This document shows, piece after piece, positions 35,117 to 44,324 of a stretch of DNA of 64,000 bases. Position numbers and translations under genes: made by a program. The notes beneath the pieces are model-generated. The model worked only from the letters and a program-made list of their open reading frames with translations. It was not told the DNA's origin and made no database searches. The stretch is from Catalinimonas niigatensis (GTDB lineage Bacteria; Bacteroidota; Bacteroidia; Cytophagales; Cyclobacteriaceae), in the NCBI RefSeq assembly GCF_030506285.1, contig NZ_CP119422.1, positions 186,001 to 250,000 on the forward strand, read 5' to 3'. How positions within the stretch are numbered: the first letter of the stretch is position 1; each line of letters starts with the position of its first letter.

Positions 35117-37813
35117 ATGCAAATAAAGGAAATAAATGTAATGCGGGGTCCTAACTACTGGTCAATCCGCCGACATAAATTGATAGTGATGACACTTGAT
35201 CTGGAGGAGCTGGAAGAACGCCCCACAAATGCTATAGAAGGTTTTTACGATCGGTTAAAAAACTTCATTCCTTCTTTGTATGAACACCAATGCTCTGAAG
35301 GTGTCCAAGGGGGCTTTTTTCTTCGGGTAAAGGAGGGTACCTGGATGGGGCATGTCATTGAACATATTGCGCTGGAGATACAAACCTTAGCAGGTATGGA
35401 CGTAGGTTTCGGACGCACCCGTAGCTATGGCGAAAAGGGCGTGTATCAAGTAGTATTTGCCTATACAGAAGAAAGCGTAGGGCGGTATGCTGCCGAAGCA
35501 GCCGTACGCATTGCAGAAGCGCTCATTGACAATCAGCCCTATTCATTAGACAACGATTTACAGAAGATGAAAGAGCTACGGGAACAAGAGCGTTTAGGAC
35601 CAAGCACTGCTTCTATTATAGATGAAGCTGTTTCCCGTGGCATTCCCTGGATACGACTCAATAAACAATCACTATGTCAGTTGGGCTACGGAGCCTGTCA
35701 AAAACGTATTCAGGCAACCATTACCAGCCAGACCAGCAGTATCAGTGTAGAACTCGCTTGTGATAAAACAGATACCAAATACTTACTGGAACAGGCGGAG
35801 ATCCCTGTACCCAGGGGAAGGATTGTCCGCAGCCTGGAAGAACTAAAAGAAGCGATAGATAGTCTGGGTTATCCGCTGGCCATCAAACCTATCAATGGAA
35901 ATCATGGTCGGGGAATTACGGCAGATATCACCTCCTGGAAAACTGCTGAACTGGCTTTTAACGAAGCACAACAAATTTCCAAGAGTGTTATTGTAGAAAG
36001 ACACATTGAGGGCGAAGACTATCGCTTACTGGTCATCAATCACAAATTAGTGGCCGCTGCCAAACGCTCACCTGCCCACGTAATAGGGAATGGTAAAGAT
36101 ACCATTCAACAATTGATTGATGTGATAAATCTGGACCCCCGTAGAGGTTATGGCCACGAAAAAGTACTTACTGCTATCGTAGTGGATGACATGACAAGAG
36201 GTATTCTCAATGCCGAAGGATATACGCTGGATACCGTATTACCTTCAGGAAAATTGCTCAAACTAAAAGACACTGCCAACTTAAGCACAGGAGGCACTGC
36301 TACTGATGTGACGCACAAAGTTCATCCCGAAAACGAGTTCATGGCTGAACGTATTTCCAAAATCATTGGCCTGGATATTTGTGGCATTGATGTGATGACC
36401 ACTGATATTAGTCTTCCTTTGTCGATAACCGGAGGAGCGGTGCTGGAAGTGAATGCTGCTCCCGGCTTCCGCATGCATTTATCCCCTACTGAGGGCCTTC
36501 CCCGTAATGTAGCGTCTCCGGTCATAGACATGCTCTACCCTGCCGGTTCATCCTTCCGTATCCCCATTGTGGCGGTAACAGGTACCAACGGCAAGACCAC
36601 AACGACCCGGCTTATTGCCCATATGATGAAGATGCATGGCTATAAAGTGGGCTATACAACTACCGACGGTATTTATGTAAACAATCACCTGTTGATGAAA
36701 GGAGATTGTACTGGTCCCATGAGCACCCAGTTTGTACTCAAAGACCCCATTGTTAACTATGCGGTGCTGGAGGTGGCCCGAGGGGGCTTGCTACGTGCAG
36801 GTCTGGGTTTTGACCATTGCGACATCGGAATTGTTACCAATGTAAGTGCAGATCACCTGGGACTCAAAGGAATCCACACCCTGGAGCAGTTGGCAAGAGT
36901 AAAATCCGTGATTCCTGAATCAGTCCACAAAGACGGCTATGCCATCCTGAATGCCGATGACGATCTGGTTTATGCGATGAGTAAACAAGTAGCATGTCAG
37001 GTGGCATTATTCTCCATCAATGAGAAGAACCCTCGTATTTTGGAGCACACCAAAAATGGAGGGATTGCAGCAATTTGGGAGAATGGCTATATCACCATCT
37101 GCAAAGGAGAATGGAAGCTCAGAGTGACTAAAGCGATAAATGTCCCGTTAACCTTTGGTGGAAAGGCAACCTTTATGATTCAGAATTTACTTCCTGCCGT
37201 ACTGACCGGTGTCATCAATAAGTTTACTATTGAAGATATCCGTTCAGCCCTGGAATCTTTTATTCCTTCACCTTCACAGACGCCAGGCCGGTTAAATATG
37301 TTTAATTTCAAGCACTTCAGATTTTTGCTGGACTATGCACACAATCCAGCCGGACTCAGGGCACTACAAAACTTGATCATGAATCTGGACAGCAGTCACA
37401 AGGTAGGTATCATTACCGGCATCGGAGACCGGAGAAGAGAAGATACGGAAGAAGTAGGACGCATTGCCTGCGAAATGTTTGATGAAATTATCATTCGGGC
37501 CGATAGAAACCTGCGCGGTAAAACTCAGGAGGAAATCACCGAGATGCTGATTGCAGGTATTCATCAGGTAGATGCCCATAAAAAAGCAACGGTTATTCCG
37601 AGCGAGAAAGAAGCGATTGATCATGCAATAAATCATGCTCAGCCTGGTTCTTTGATTGTGTTGTTCAGCGATGCAATATCTGAAGCATTAGCACAGGTGA
37701 TGTTTCATAAAGAAGAAGAAGCACATAAACTATATTCCTTTTCCGAAGAGGAGCTTCAAAATGCATTGGGTCTTAACGATCAGGACCTTAATCCGGTACA
37801 AAAGCCTGAATAA
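35117..37813 (+). CDS. cphA: cyanophycin synthetase CphA
   Basis: The 898-residue product has the full length of CphA1. An N-terminal domain (RGPNYWSIRRHKLIVMTLDL) precedes an ATP-grasp domain at about residues 210-470 (PLAIKPINGNHGRGITADI, IVERHIEGEDYRLLVI, LEVNAAPGFRMHL). A Mur-ligase domain follows from about residue 485 with the P-loop AVTGTNGKTTTTRLIAHM and DYAHNPAGLRAL. The ATP-grasp domain adds Asp to the backbone and the Mur-like domain adds Arg to the side chain, giving multi-L-arginyl-poly-L-aspartate as a nitrogen and carbon reserve. It is divergent from cyanophycinase and followed by a clear terminator. Confidence 0.95.
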   Translation: MQIKEINVMRGPNYWSIRRHKLIVMTLDLEELEERPTNAIEGFYDRLKNFIPSLYEHQCSEGVQGGFFLRVKEGTWMGHVIEHIALEIQTLAGMDVGFGRTRSYGEKGVYQVVFAYTEESVGRYAAEAAVRIAEALIDNQPYSLDNDLQKMKELREQERLGPSTASIIDEAVSRGIPWIRLNKQSLCQLGYGACQKRIQATITSQTSSISVELACDKTDTKYLLEQAEIPVPRGRIVRSLEELKEAIDSLGYPLAIKPINGNHGRGITADITSWKTAELAFNEAQQISKSVIVERHIEGEDYRLLVINHKLVAAAKRSPAHVIGNGKDTIQQLIDVINLDPRRGYGHEKVLTAIVVDDMTRGILNAEGYTLDTVLPSGKLLKLKDTANLSTGGTATDVTHKVHPENEFMAERISKIIGLDICGIDVMTTDISLPLSITGGAVLEVNAAPGFRMHLSPTEGLPRNVASPVIDMLYPAGSSFRIPIVAVTGTNGKTTTTRLIAHMMKMHGYKVGYTTTDGIYVNNHLLMKGDCTGPMSTQFVLKDPIVNYAVLEVARGGLLRAGLGFDHCDIGIVTNVSADHLGLKGIHTLEQLARVKSVIPESVHKDGYAILNADDDLVYAMSKQVACQVALFSINEKNPRILEHTKNGGIAAIWENGYITICKGEWKLRVTKAINVPLTFGGKATFMIQNLLPAVLTGVINKFTIEDIRSALESFIPSPSQTPGRLNMFNFKHFRFLLDYAHNPAGLRALQNLIMNLDSSHKVGIITGIGDRRREDTEEVGRIACEMFDEIIIRADRNLRGKTQEEITEMLIAGIHQVDAHKKATVIPSEKEAIDHAINHAQPGSLIVLFSDAISEALAQVMFHKEEEAHKLYSFSEEELQNALGLNDQDLNPVQKPE

Positions 37814-37880
37814 AGAAGGGATATGTAAAGTATATGATGGAAGCTGACTCCACGGCCTTTTATCATGGTATATTTCTAAT

Positions 37881-37918
37881 AAGCCTGGTCAGTAAGCACA
37901 CTGACCAGGCTTCTTTTG
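37881..37918 (+). terminator. intrinsic terminator after cphA
   Basis: A perfect 13-pair stem is formed by AAGCCTGGTCAGT (37881-37893) and ACTGACCAGGCTT (37900-37912) with a six-base loop, followed by CTTTTG. It lies 68 bases after the cphA stop codon. The stem also ends in A and T tracts that allow function in the other orientation. Confidence 0.8.
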
Positions 37919-38077
37919 TAAATACATCTCTTTATCAAAAGTACAGCAAATCTTCTTTAAAAGTTTTACGTCCATCCTTTGATGAGATCGCCAATTTTAA
38001 ACTTTTCTGATTTTCAAACGAATTCACATAAAATAACTAATTTAGAATTTGGATAGAATCAATATTCATTCATATTT

Positions 38078-40636
38078 ATGACTCCTTTTCAGCAATTCTC
38101 CTCCTATGTTTTGGCTCATCAGCTCGATACAATAGCTACCCATTATCTTTCAAGAGCCAGAGATACTAAACTTGGTTTGCTCTCATTGTTTGAGCATCTA
38201 TCAGAAGAGCAAATACATGAAGTAATTGAGAAAAACTTCAGACAGCTGCTGGAAAGTATCATTGAAGGAACTGCCTATGAACATGCCATAGCATCTATAA
38301 CACTCTGGGCAGAAAACAAATTTCCAGGTATCCAAAGTAATGATCCAGGATTACATGATCTGATTCAGGTAATTGGTATCCGAAAATACAGCTTTATTAA
38401 AGTTTTACCTGAGTTTACCCAGGACCTTGAAGTGTATACATCCATTATTCTGGAGATGAATGAATACTACGACTTCTACCGGGAAAAAGTCTATGAGACC
38501 TATATCAATATACAGCATCAGAAATTACAGGAAGAAAAAGATTTTATTGAGCTGGTAATGGATACCACTACAGAAGGTATATCAGCTTTAGATACTGAAC
38601 TGAGGGTAACTTTATGGAACAAAGCCCTGACCGAACGATCAGGGATAAAGAAAGAAGATATCGTCGGTAAACCCTTATTTGATTTTTTCCCGAAAAATAA
38701 AACAGTTCTGGAAATGGAAGCTATTGAAAAAGCTCAGAAAGGTGAAAAGGTTTATCTCCAGGATATTCCGATTAAGGCAAGGCAAGGTTTTTACGACATG
38801 CATGTCGTTCCTCTTAAAGATGCATCAGGCCGAATTGCAGGTAGTTTAAGTTTATCCAGAGATGTAACGGAGAGAAAGCTTTTGATAGATAAAATGCAGG
38901 AAACGAATGAAGAACTTCAATCTACCAACACGCACCTTGAAGAGAAAATTCAGGAACTCAGACAAACGCAAAATGCGCTTGAAGAAAGTCACAATTTTAT
39001 TAAAAGTGTTACTGATACCTCTCCTGACTTCATTACTGTATATAATTTAAAAGAAAGAAAAAATATTTATGCTAATCGTCAGGTAGCAGGTTTTCTAGGG
39101 TATGAAGAAGAAGAAGCGCGTGAAGGAGGATTTACATTTCTCAGCACAATTATGCATCCCGATGATATTCCTGTGATTAAAACTTTTATCCAGGAATATT
39201 TAATCTATGAAGGTGATACTCCAAGAGAACTGGAGTACAGAGTAAAATCAGCTCAGGGAGATTATCGTTGGATCAGAGCCAGCTATAATGTATTTCGCCG
39301 TGATGAAAATGGTTTTCCAATAGAAGTAGTAAGTATATCCAAGGATATTACCCTTGTAAAGCGACAGGAACAGCAACTACAAAGTTCTAATGAAGAACTG
39401 GAAGCAGCATTGGAAGAGCTAAAAAGTGCTGAAGAGCAGTTGCTTGAAGCCAATGCTGAACTTGAAAACAGAGTACAGGAACGTACCAAAGAATTGGTGG
39501 CCAGTGAAGAGGAATTAAGACAACTACTGGATAAAAGTGTAGAACTCAATGATGCGCTGGCAGACAAAGAACAACAGATGCGTCTGATTACTGATGCACT
39601 ACCCGTATTAATTTCATATGTGGATGTCAACGAAACTTACGTTTTCGTGAATGAAGCCTATACGCGTTGGTTTAAAAAAAGCAAAGAAGAAATTATTGGC
39701 AGTAAATCAAAAGATATACTGGGAGAGCAAGCCTACCAGGAAATTAAAGGAGTGGTAAAAAAAGTACTTTCTGGCGAAGAGATTAGCTATGAGGGTCGGA
39801 TGACTTATCAAACCGCAGGCACCAAGGATGTAATATCTACCTTTATTCCTCATCAGGTAAATGGTACTGTCGTTGGTTTTTTTGCATTGGTTACTGACAT
39901 ATCATCTTTGAAGCAAGTCCAGGAAGAAATATTACACAAAAACGCAGAACTCACCAGAATCAACACTGATCTGGATAACTTCATTTACACAGCATCTCAT
40001 GACTTAAAGTCTCCTATTGTTAATCTGGAAGGCATTATTTTGGCACTCAGCGATACGATCATGGAAAAGCTGGACGATACAGAGCTAAAGCTCTTTAAAA
40101 TGATGGGGCTTTCCATTGAAAAACTTAAGGATACGATTAGCTATTTGGGTGATGTAACCAGAATTTCCAAAAATCTGGAAGATAAGAAAGAAATGATTTC
40201 CATCGCTCAGGTCATGACAGATGTTAAAGGTGATATCTCTCATCTGATAGAAGAAATGCAGCCTGCTTTTGAAGAAGAATATCATATTGAACAGATTAAG
40301 TTCTCACGTGCCAATTTCAAAAGTATTGTCTATAATCTGGTTTCCAATGCCGTAAAGTATCGTTCGTTTGACAGACCATTAAAAGTAAGCATTAAGTCTT
40401 ATGTTCAGGATCAATATGTGGTGTTGGCGGTGCAGGACAATGGCTTAGGTTTATCCTCCAGCCAGCAACTTAAGCTATTTAAAATGTTTCGCAGGCTGCA
40501 TACTCACGTAGAGGGTACAGGTATCGGCTTATATATTGTGAAAAGAATTATTGAGAATTCGGGAGGAAGAATTGAGGTGCAAAGTAAGGAAAAAGAAGGA
40601 AGCACATTCTTTGTCTATTTCCCAAAAAACGAGTAA
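38078..40636 (+). CDS. multi-PAS sensor histidine kinase
   Basis: The 852-residue protein has no clear transmembrane segment and is probably soluble. Residues 1-155 form a helical N-terminal domain I do not recognise with certainty. Three PAS domains follow (about 160-275, 305-430, 500-620), with a coiled coil rich in Glu and Leu between the second and third. The kinase core has the phosphoacceptor His641 in the SHDLKSPIVNLEG box, the N box NLVSNAVKYRS, and G boxes DNGLGLS and GTGIGLYIVKRIIENSGG. It would phosphorylate a response regulator, but none is adjacent. The signal is unknown. Confidence 0.9.
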   Translation: MTPFQQFSSYVLAHQLDTIATHYLSRARDTKLGLLSLFEHLSEEQIHEVIEKNFRQLLESIIEGTAYEHAIASITLWAENKFPGIQSNDPGLHDLIQVIGIRKYSFIKVLPEFTQDLEVYTSIILEMNEYYDFYREKVYETYINIQHQKLQEEKDFIELVMDTTTEGISALDTELRVTLWNKALTERSGIKKEDIVGKPLFDFFPKNKTVLEMEAIEKAQKGEKVYLQDIPIKARQGFYDMHVVPLKDASGRIAGSLSLSRDVTERKLLIDKMQETNEELQSTNTHLEEKIQELRQTQNALEESHNFIKSVTDTSPDFITVYNLKERKNIYANRQVAGFLGYEEEEAREGGFTFLSTIMHPDDIPVIKTFIQEYLIYEGDTPRELEYRVKSAQGDYRWIRASYNVFRRDENGFPIEVVSISKDITLVKRQEQQLQSSNEELEAALEELKSAEEQLLEANAELENRVQERTKELVASEEELRQLLDKSVELNDALADKEQQMRLITDALPVLISYVDVNETYVFVNEAYTRWFKKSKEEIIGSKSKDILGEQAYQEIKGVVKKVLSGEEISYEGRMTYQTAGTKDVISTFIPHQVNGTVVGFFALVTDISSLKQVQEEILHKNAELTRINTDLDNFIYTASHDLKSPIVNLEGIILALSDTIMEKLDDTELKLFKMMGLSIEKLKDTISYLGDVTRISKNLEDKKEMISIAQVMTDVKGDISHLIEEMQPAFEEEYHIEQIKFSRANFKSIVYNLVSNAVKYRSFDRPLKVSIKSYVQDQYVVLAVQDNGLGLSSSQQLKLFKMFRRLHTHVEGTGIGLYIVKRIIENSGGRIEVQSKEKEGSTFFVYFPKNE

Positions 40637-40689
40637 TTCATCAATTCCGATTTACTTAAGTGAATTAAATGTGCACCTCTTCTATGTTA

Positions 40690-41970
40690 TCACCAATTAT
40701 GTATAGAACCATCCGGACTGGTCAGGATAGGATGTGGAAATGTGGTCTTGGTCGTCACTTCCATAACAAAATCAGCTTTCTCCGGATCAAATTGTATACC
40801 TAGGCCGGGATTGGGATTCAGGTATATTTTACCATTCCTAAAGTCCAGAAAGTCTTCATTAAAATAGGCAGGTTTTTCAGGCTCACCTCCTGCCAGTTCA
40901 ATCATACAGCGGGTAGGACTGCTGGAGCCTAACACATGCACCAGGGCTGCGGTAGACAAAGGACCGGTAAAGTGTGGAATGATCCCCAAATAATGCGTTT
41001 CACACATTGCCGCGATTTTCTTAAACTCAGAAATACCTCCGGTATTGGGTAAGGTGACCCGCGTATAATCTATAAGGTGTTTTTCTATCAATTCATTGAT
41101 GTCCCACCGATCGCCAAATTGTTCACCCACCGCTATGGGCACGTTAGTCATCTGCCTGATCGTCTGATAAACGCCAGGGTTTTCTGACCTGATAATATCT
41201 TCTACAAAATAAGGCTCCAGATTCTCCAGAGCTTTGCAAATTTTAATGGCTTCGGTTGTATCAAAACGTGTATGCAGATCAATGGCCCAGTTTCCACTTC
41301 CACCTACAGCTTCATCAATTCTTTTACAATGATCAATGGTTTTATTTGCATGCTCATAAAAATCAAATCTTTCCTCACCATTTCCTCCGGTAGGCCCAAT
41401 CCTATATGCTCTGAAACCAGCTTCTATACAATCTCTAGCTCTTTCTTCTTCTGTTTTAGCATTGGAAGGCCTGAATCCGGTGGCATAACATTCCACATAT
41501 TCACGGGTTGAGCCCCCAAGCAAATCATAAACGGGTACTCCCAGTGCTTTGCCTTTAATGTCCCAAAGCGCCATTTCAATCGCTCCCAAAGCATGTAGTT
41601 TTTCTCTGCCCGGAGGATAAAACATACCGCGATATACATACTGCCAGAGATGCTCAATTCGAAAGGGATCTTCTCCAATCAGCATCTGGGCACACTGCTC
41701 AATCATATCCCTGGAGCCGCCCTCTCCAATACCTATAATTCCTCCATCAGTTTCCACTTCTACTATCCCTCTGGCCTGGTTAAAGAGCGGCTTGTTGTAG
41801 CCGGGAGCACTGTAATACCTGATTTTGGTGATCTTCATTTTGGAAGTTGTAAATACTGCCGCATCAGTTTGTTGTGTAACTGAAGCTGATTCGGACTTGA
41901 AAAGTGGGAAAGCACTGAGTGCAGCGGAACTGAGAAAAGTAGTTTTCAGGAAGTTTCTTCTTTGCATCAT
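40690..41970 (-). CDS. Tat-exported enolase-superfamily protein (acid-sugar dehydratase-like)
   Basis: The 426-residue product starts MMQRRNFLKTTFLSS, a twin-arginine-like signal, followed by the mandelate racemase/muconate lactonizing enzyme fold. Visible features are DIKGKALGVPVYDLLGG, the second-strand region FRAYRIGPTGG in place of a KxK pair, AIDLHTRFD with the first metal-binding Asp and a His, YFVEDIIRSEN with Glu, IAVGEQFGDR, and a C-terminal FVMEVTTKT segment. The DLHTRFD form is shared with sugar-acid dehydratases such as D-mannonate or D-gluconate dehydratases. Export is unusual for the family, so the signal may be a false lead. The substrate is unassigned. Confidence 0.82.
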   Translation of the reverse strand: MMQRRNFLKTTFLSSAALSAFPLFKSESASVTQQTDAAVFTTSKMKITKIRYYSAPGYNKPLFNQARGIVEVETDGGIIGIGEGGSRDMIEQCAQMLIGEDPFRIEHLWQYVYRGMFYPPGREKLHALGAIEMALWDIKGKALGVPVYDLLGGSTREYVECYATGFRPSNAKTEEERARDCIEAGFRAYRIGPTGGNGEERFDFYEHANKTIDHCKRIDEAVGGSGNWAIDLHTRFDTTEAIKICKALENLEPYFVEDIIRSENPGVYQTIRQMTNVPIAVGEQFGDRWDINELIEKHLIDYTRVTLPNTGGISEFKKIAAMCETHYLGIIPHFTGPLSTAALVHVLGSSSPTRCMIELAGGEPEKPAYFNEDFLDFRNGKIYLNPNPGLGIQFDPEKADFVMEVTTKTTFPHPILTSPDGSIHNW

Positions 41971-42260
41971 CTTAATTTTAAGTTGCTGCCTATGCCAGGC
42001 AAGTCAGTTTGAGTAATGCAATAAGATACTAAAAAGCTTTGAAAATGAATCCTTGTTCACTCTCTTTCAAGATCAATGAGTTAAATGATTGTTATTGTTT
42101 AGCAATGATTTCCCCCACAGCAAAACTATTTCAGGAGGTTTATTATAAAATAAGTTGAAGTAATTAAATTTCTCTCTTTGGTGACTGTAAATAACTCAGA
42201 AGAACACAATAAAAATAACCCTGCTATAACATTAGGATAATAAGCATTTGATGTGGTATT

Positions 42261-44249
42261 TCATACCTTGATTACCTCATGAAATCGGGAAATATCTTCC
42301 GGTTTACCCGCCAAAAAAAGGATATCAAGTTGTTTAATTTCTGTATCTGCTTCAATATGCGAAAGGTAATCCTCATCTCTTTGTATGGCCAGAATATTTA
42401 CCCCATATTTTGAACGAATTCTTGACTCATTAATGGTTTTTCCTACTATATCCTTGTTGCTATTCTGCACCCTGAGGGTGGAAATATTAAGATTAGGAAT
42501 GGTTACTTTGGTGATTCTCTTATGAGAAATCTCATGCGGCCTGAGCATTTCATAATTGTCCGATCGTATACTTTGTACAAAGTTTTCAATCTCATCCTGT
42601 GGAATCAGGTATTTATGCAATAATCTTGTAAAGATTTCTACTGAGGTTTCAAACTCCTCAGGAATTACTTCGCTGGCCCCAAGACGTAATTGATCACTCA
42701 TTTCATGCATAAACCGTGTTCTGACAATGACATGTACCGTAGGACAAATAGAGCGGATGCTGGTCACTACTGCTTTGGTGGCCGGAGGATCGGAAATGGC
42801 AATGATGGCTACTCTGGCACTATATACTTTTACATGTTCTAGAATGAAATGATTCGTTGCATCACCAAAAAGAATAGGTTCGCCCTTTGCTCTTTCATGT
42901 TTTACTGTATCTGCATTCATTTCAATAATTACGTAGGGAATATTAGCAAATTTTGCTGCCCGTGCTACGTTTCTACCATTCACACCATAACCAATAATAA
43001 TCGTATGATCTTTTAGGTTTTCAATAAGCTGATCCCCTTCTGGGCTTTCTTTATTACCGCCCAATACAGGCATCTTATCAGATAAACCAGTTTTAGAAAA
43101 AAGCCTCGTCACCGCTTCAGAATGTTGAATGACGAAGGGTGTTATGGCCATTGAAAGTATAGAAACAGCCAGAAAGTACTGATAGGTATTTTCTGTAAGA
43201 AGGTTATTATCCATCCCTACTTTAGAAAGGATAAAAGCAAATTCTCCTATCTGAAAGAGGCTCAAGCCAGTAAGTATACCCGTTCTTAGCGGGTACTTTA
43301 ACAATACTGCTGCCAATCCGGCTATCATTGCTTTAAAGAGAATGACAAGTACTAAAATCCCTAAAATTATGAACAAATGTTCAATCAGGAAAGAAACATC
43401 CATCAACATGCCAATAGATACAAAGAAGAAACTGGTAAAAATCTCCCGAAAAGGAATGATAAAACCAGTAGCCTGATAGCTGTAATCTGATTCAGAGATC
43501 ACCAGGCCTGCCAGGAAAGCTCCTAAAGCTAAAGACAGCCCAATACTGGAGGTAGCCCAGGCTACAGCAAAACAGATGACCACCACAAATAAAATAAACA
43601 ACTCACGACTTTTGGTTTTAGCTACTTCATGTAACAAAATGGGAATGAGATAGCGCGCCCCAAATAATACCACAACAATTACAATGGCTGCCTTTAGCAG
43701 AAGTTCCAGTAAGATAATCCAGATATCGCCTTCCTGCCCGGATAAGATGGGCGTCAGCAGCATCATGGGTACCACAATGATGTCCTGAAAAATAAGAATG
43801 GCCAGTGCAATTTTACCATGAGGACTGTTGACCTCGTTTCTTTCTTGTAGTAGCTTGAGTACAATGGCCGTGCTGCTCAAAGAGAAGACAAATCCCAAAA
43901 AAATGGCACTATTCATCTCAAAGCCCACCCAGAACGCAATAAGTGCTGTGAGCAATATTGTTAAACCCACCTGCACTGACCCTCCAATTAGTACACTGTT
44001 TTTTATCGCTGCCAGACTTTTCAAAGAAAATTCCATTCCAATGATAAACAACAGCAAAATAACTCCAATTTCCGCCAGCACTTCTACTTCATGAGATGCT
44101 GAAATTAAAGCCAGCATGTGAGGTCCGGCTATGATCCCCGTCATGAGATACCCTAATATGGTAGGCAGGTTGAGCTTTTGAAAAAGATAAATGACCAAAA
44201 CAGAAGCCCCTAAAATAATGGTAATCTCAGTGAGTAAAGGTATTTCCAT
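42261..44249 (-). CDS. Kef-type monovalent cation/proton antiporter with RCK domain
   Basis: The start at 44249 (MEIPLLTEITIILGASVLVI) gives about 662 residues; a longer frame to 44306 adds an unlikely 19. Residues 1-385 form some 12 membrane segments of the CPA2 family (NLPTILGYLMTGIIAGPHML, FVFSLSSTAIVLKLLQERNE). Next is a TrkA-N domain with the Rossmann motif IIIGYGVNGRNVARAAKFAN, and a TrkA-C domain at the end. This is the build of KefB/KefC-like potassium efflux systems that respond to nucleotides or electrophiles. It follows the apiose operon by about 75 bases on the same strand, but its function does not suggest a link. Confidence 0.92.
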   Translation of the reverse strand: MEIPLLTEITIILGASVLVIYLFQKLNLPTILGYLMTGIIAGPHMLALISASHEVEVLAEIGVILLLFIIGMEFSLKSLAAIKNSVLIGGSVQVGLTILLTALIAFWVGFEMNSAIFLGFVFSLSSTAIVLKLLQERNEVNSPHGKIALAILIFQDIIVVPMMLLTPILSGQEGDIWIILLELLLKAAIVIVVVLFGARYLIPILLHEVAKTKSRELFILFVVVICFAVAWATSSIGLSLALGAFLAGLVISESDYSYQATGFIIPFREIFTSFFFVSIGMLMDVSFLIEHLFIILGILVLVILFKAMIAGLAAVLLKYPLRTGILTGLSLFQIGEFAFILSKVGMDNNLLTENTYQYFLAVSILSMAITPFVIQHSEAVTRLFSKTGLSDKMPVLGGNKESPEGDQLIENLKDHTIIIGYGVNGRNVARAAKFANIPYVIIEMNADTVKHERAKGEPILFGDATNHFILEHVKVYSARVAIIAISDPPATKAVVTSIRSICPTVHVIVRTRFMHEMSDQLRLGASEVIPEEFETSVEIFTRLLHKYLIPQDEIENFVQSIRSDNYEMLRPHEISHKRITKVTIPNLNISTLRVQNSNKDIVGKTINESRIRSKYGVNILAIQRDEDYLSHIEADTEIKQLDILFLAGKPEDISRFHEVIKV

Positions 44250-44324
44250 AAGTAACAAAAAAATCTTTTGCGCCTTTAAGATGAAAAAACTGCAAATCAC
44301 TGCCAACTGAAATCCATTAAAAAT

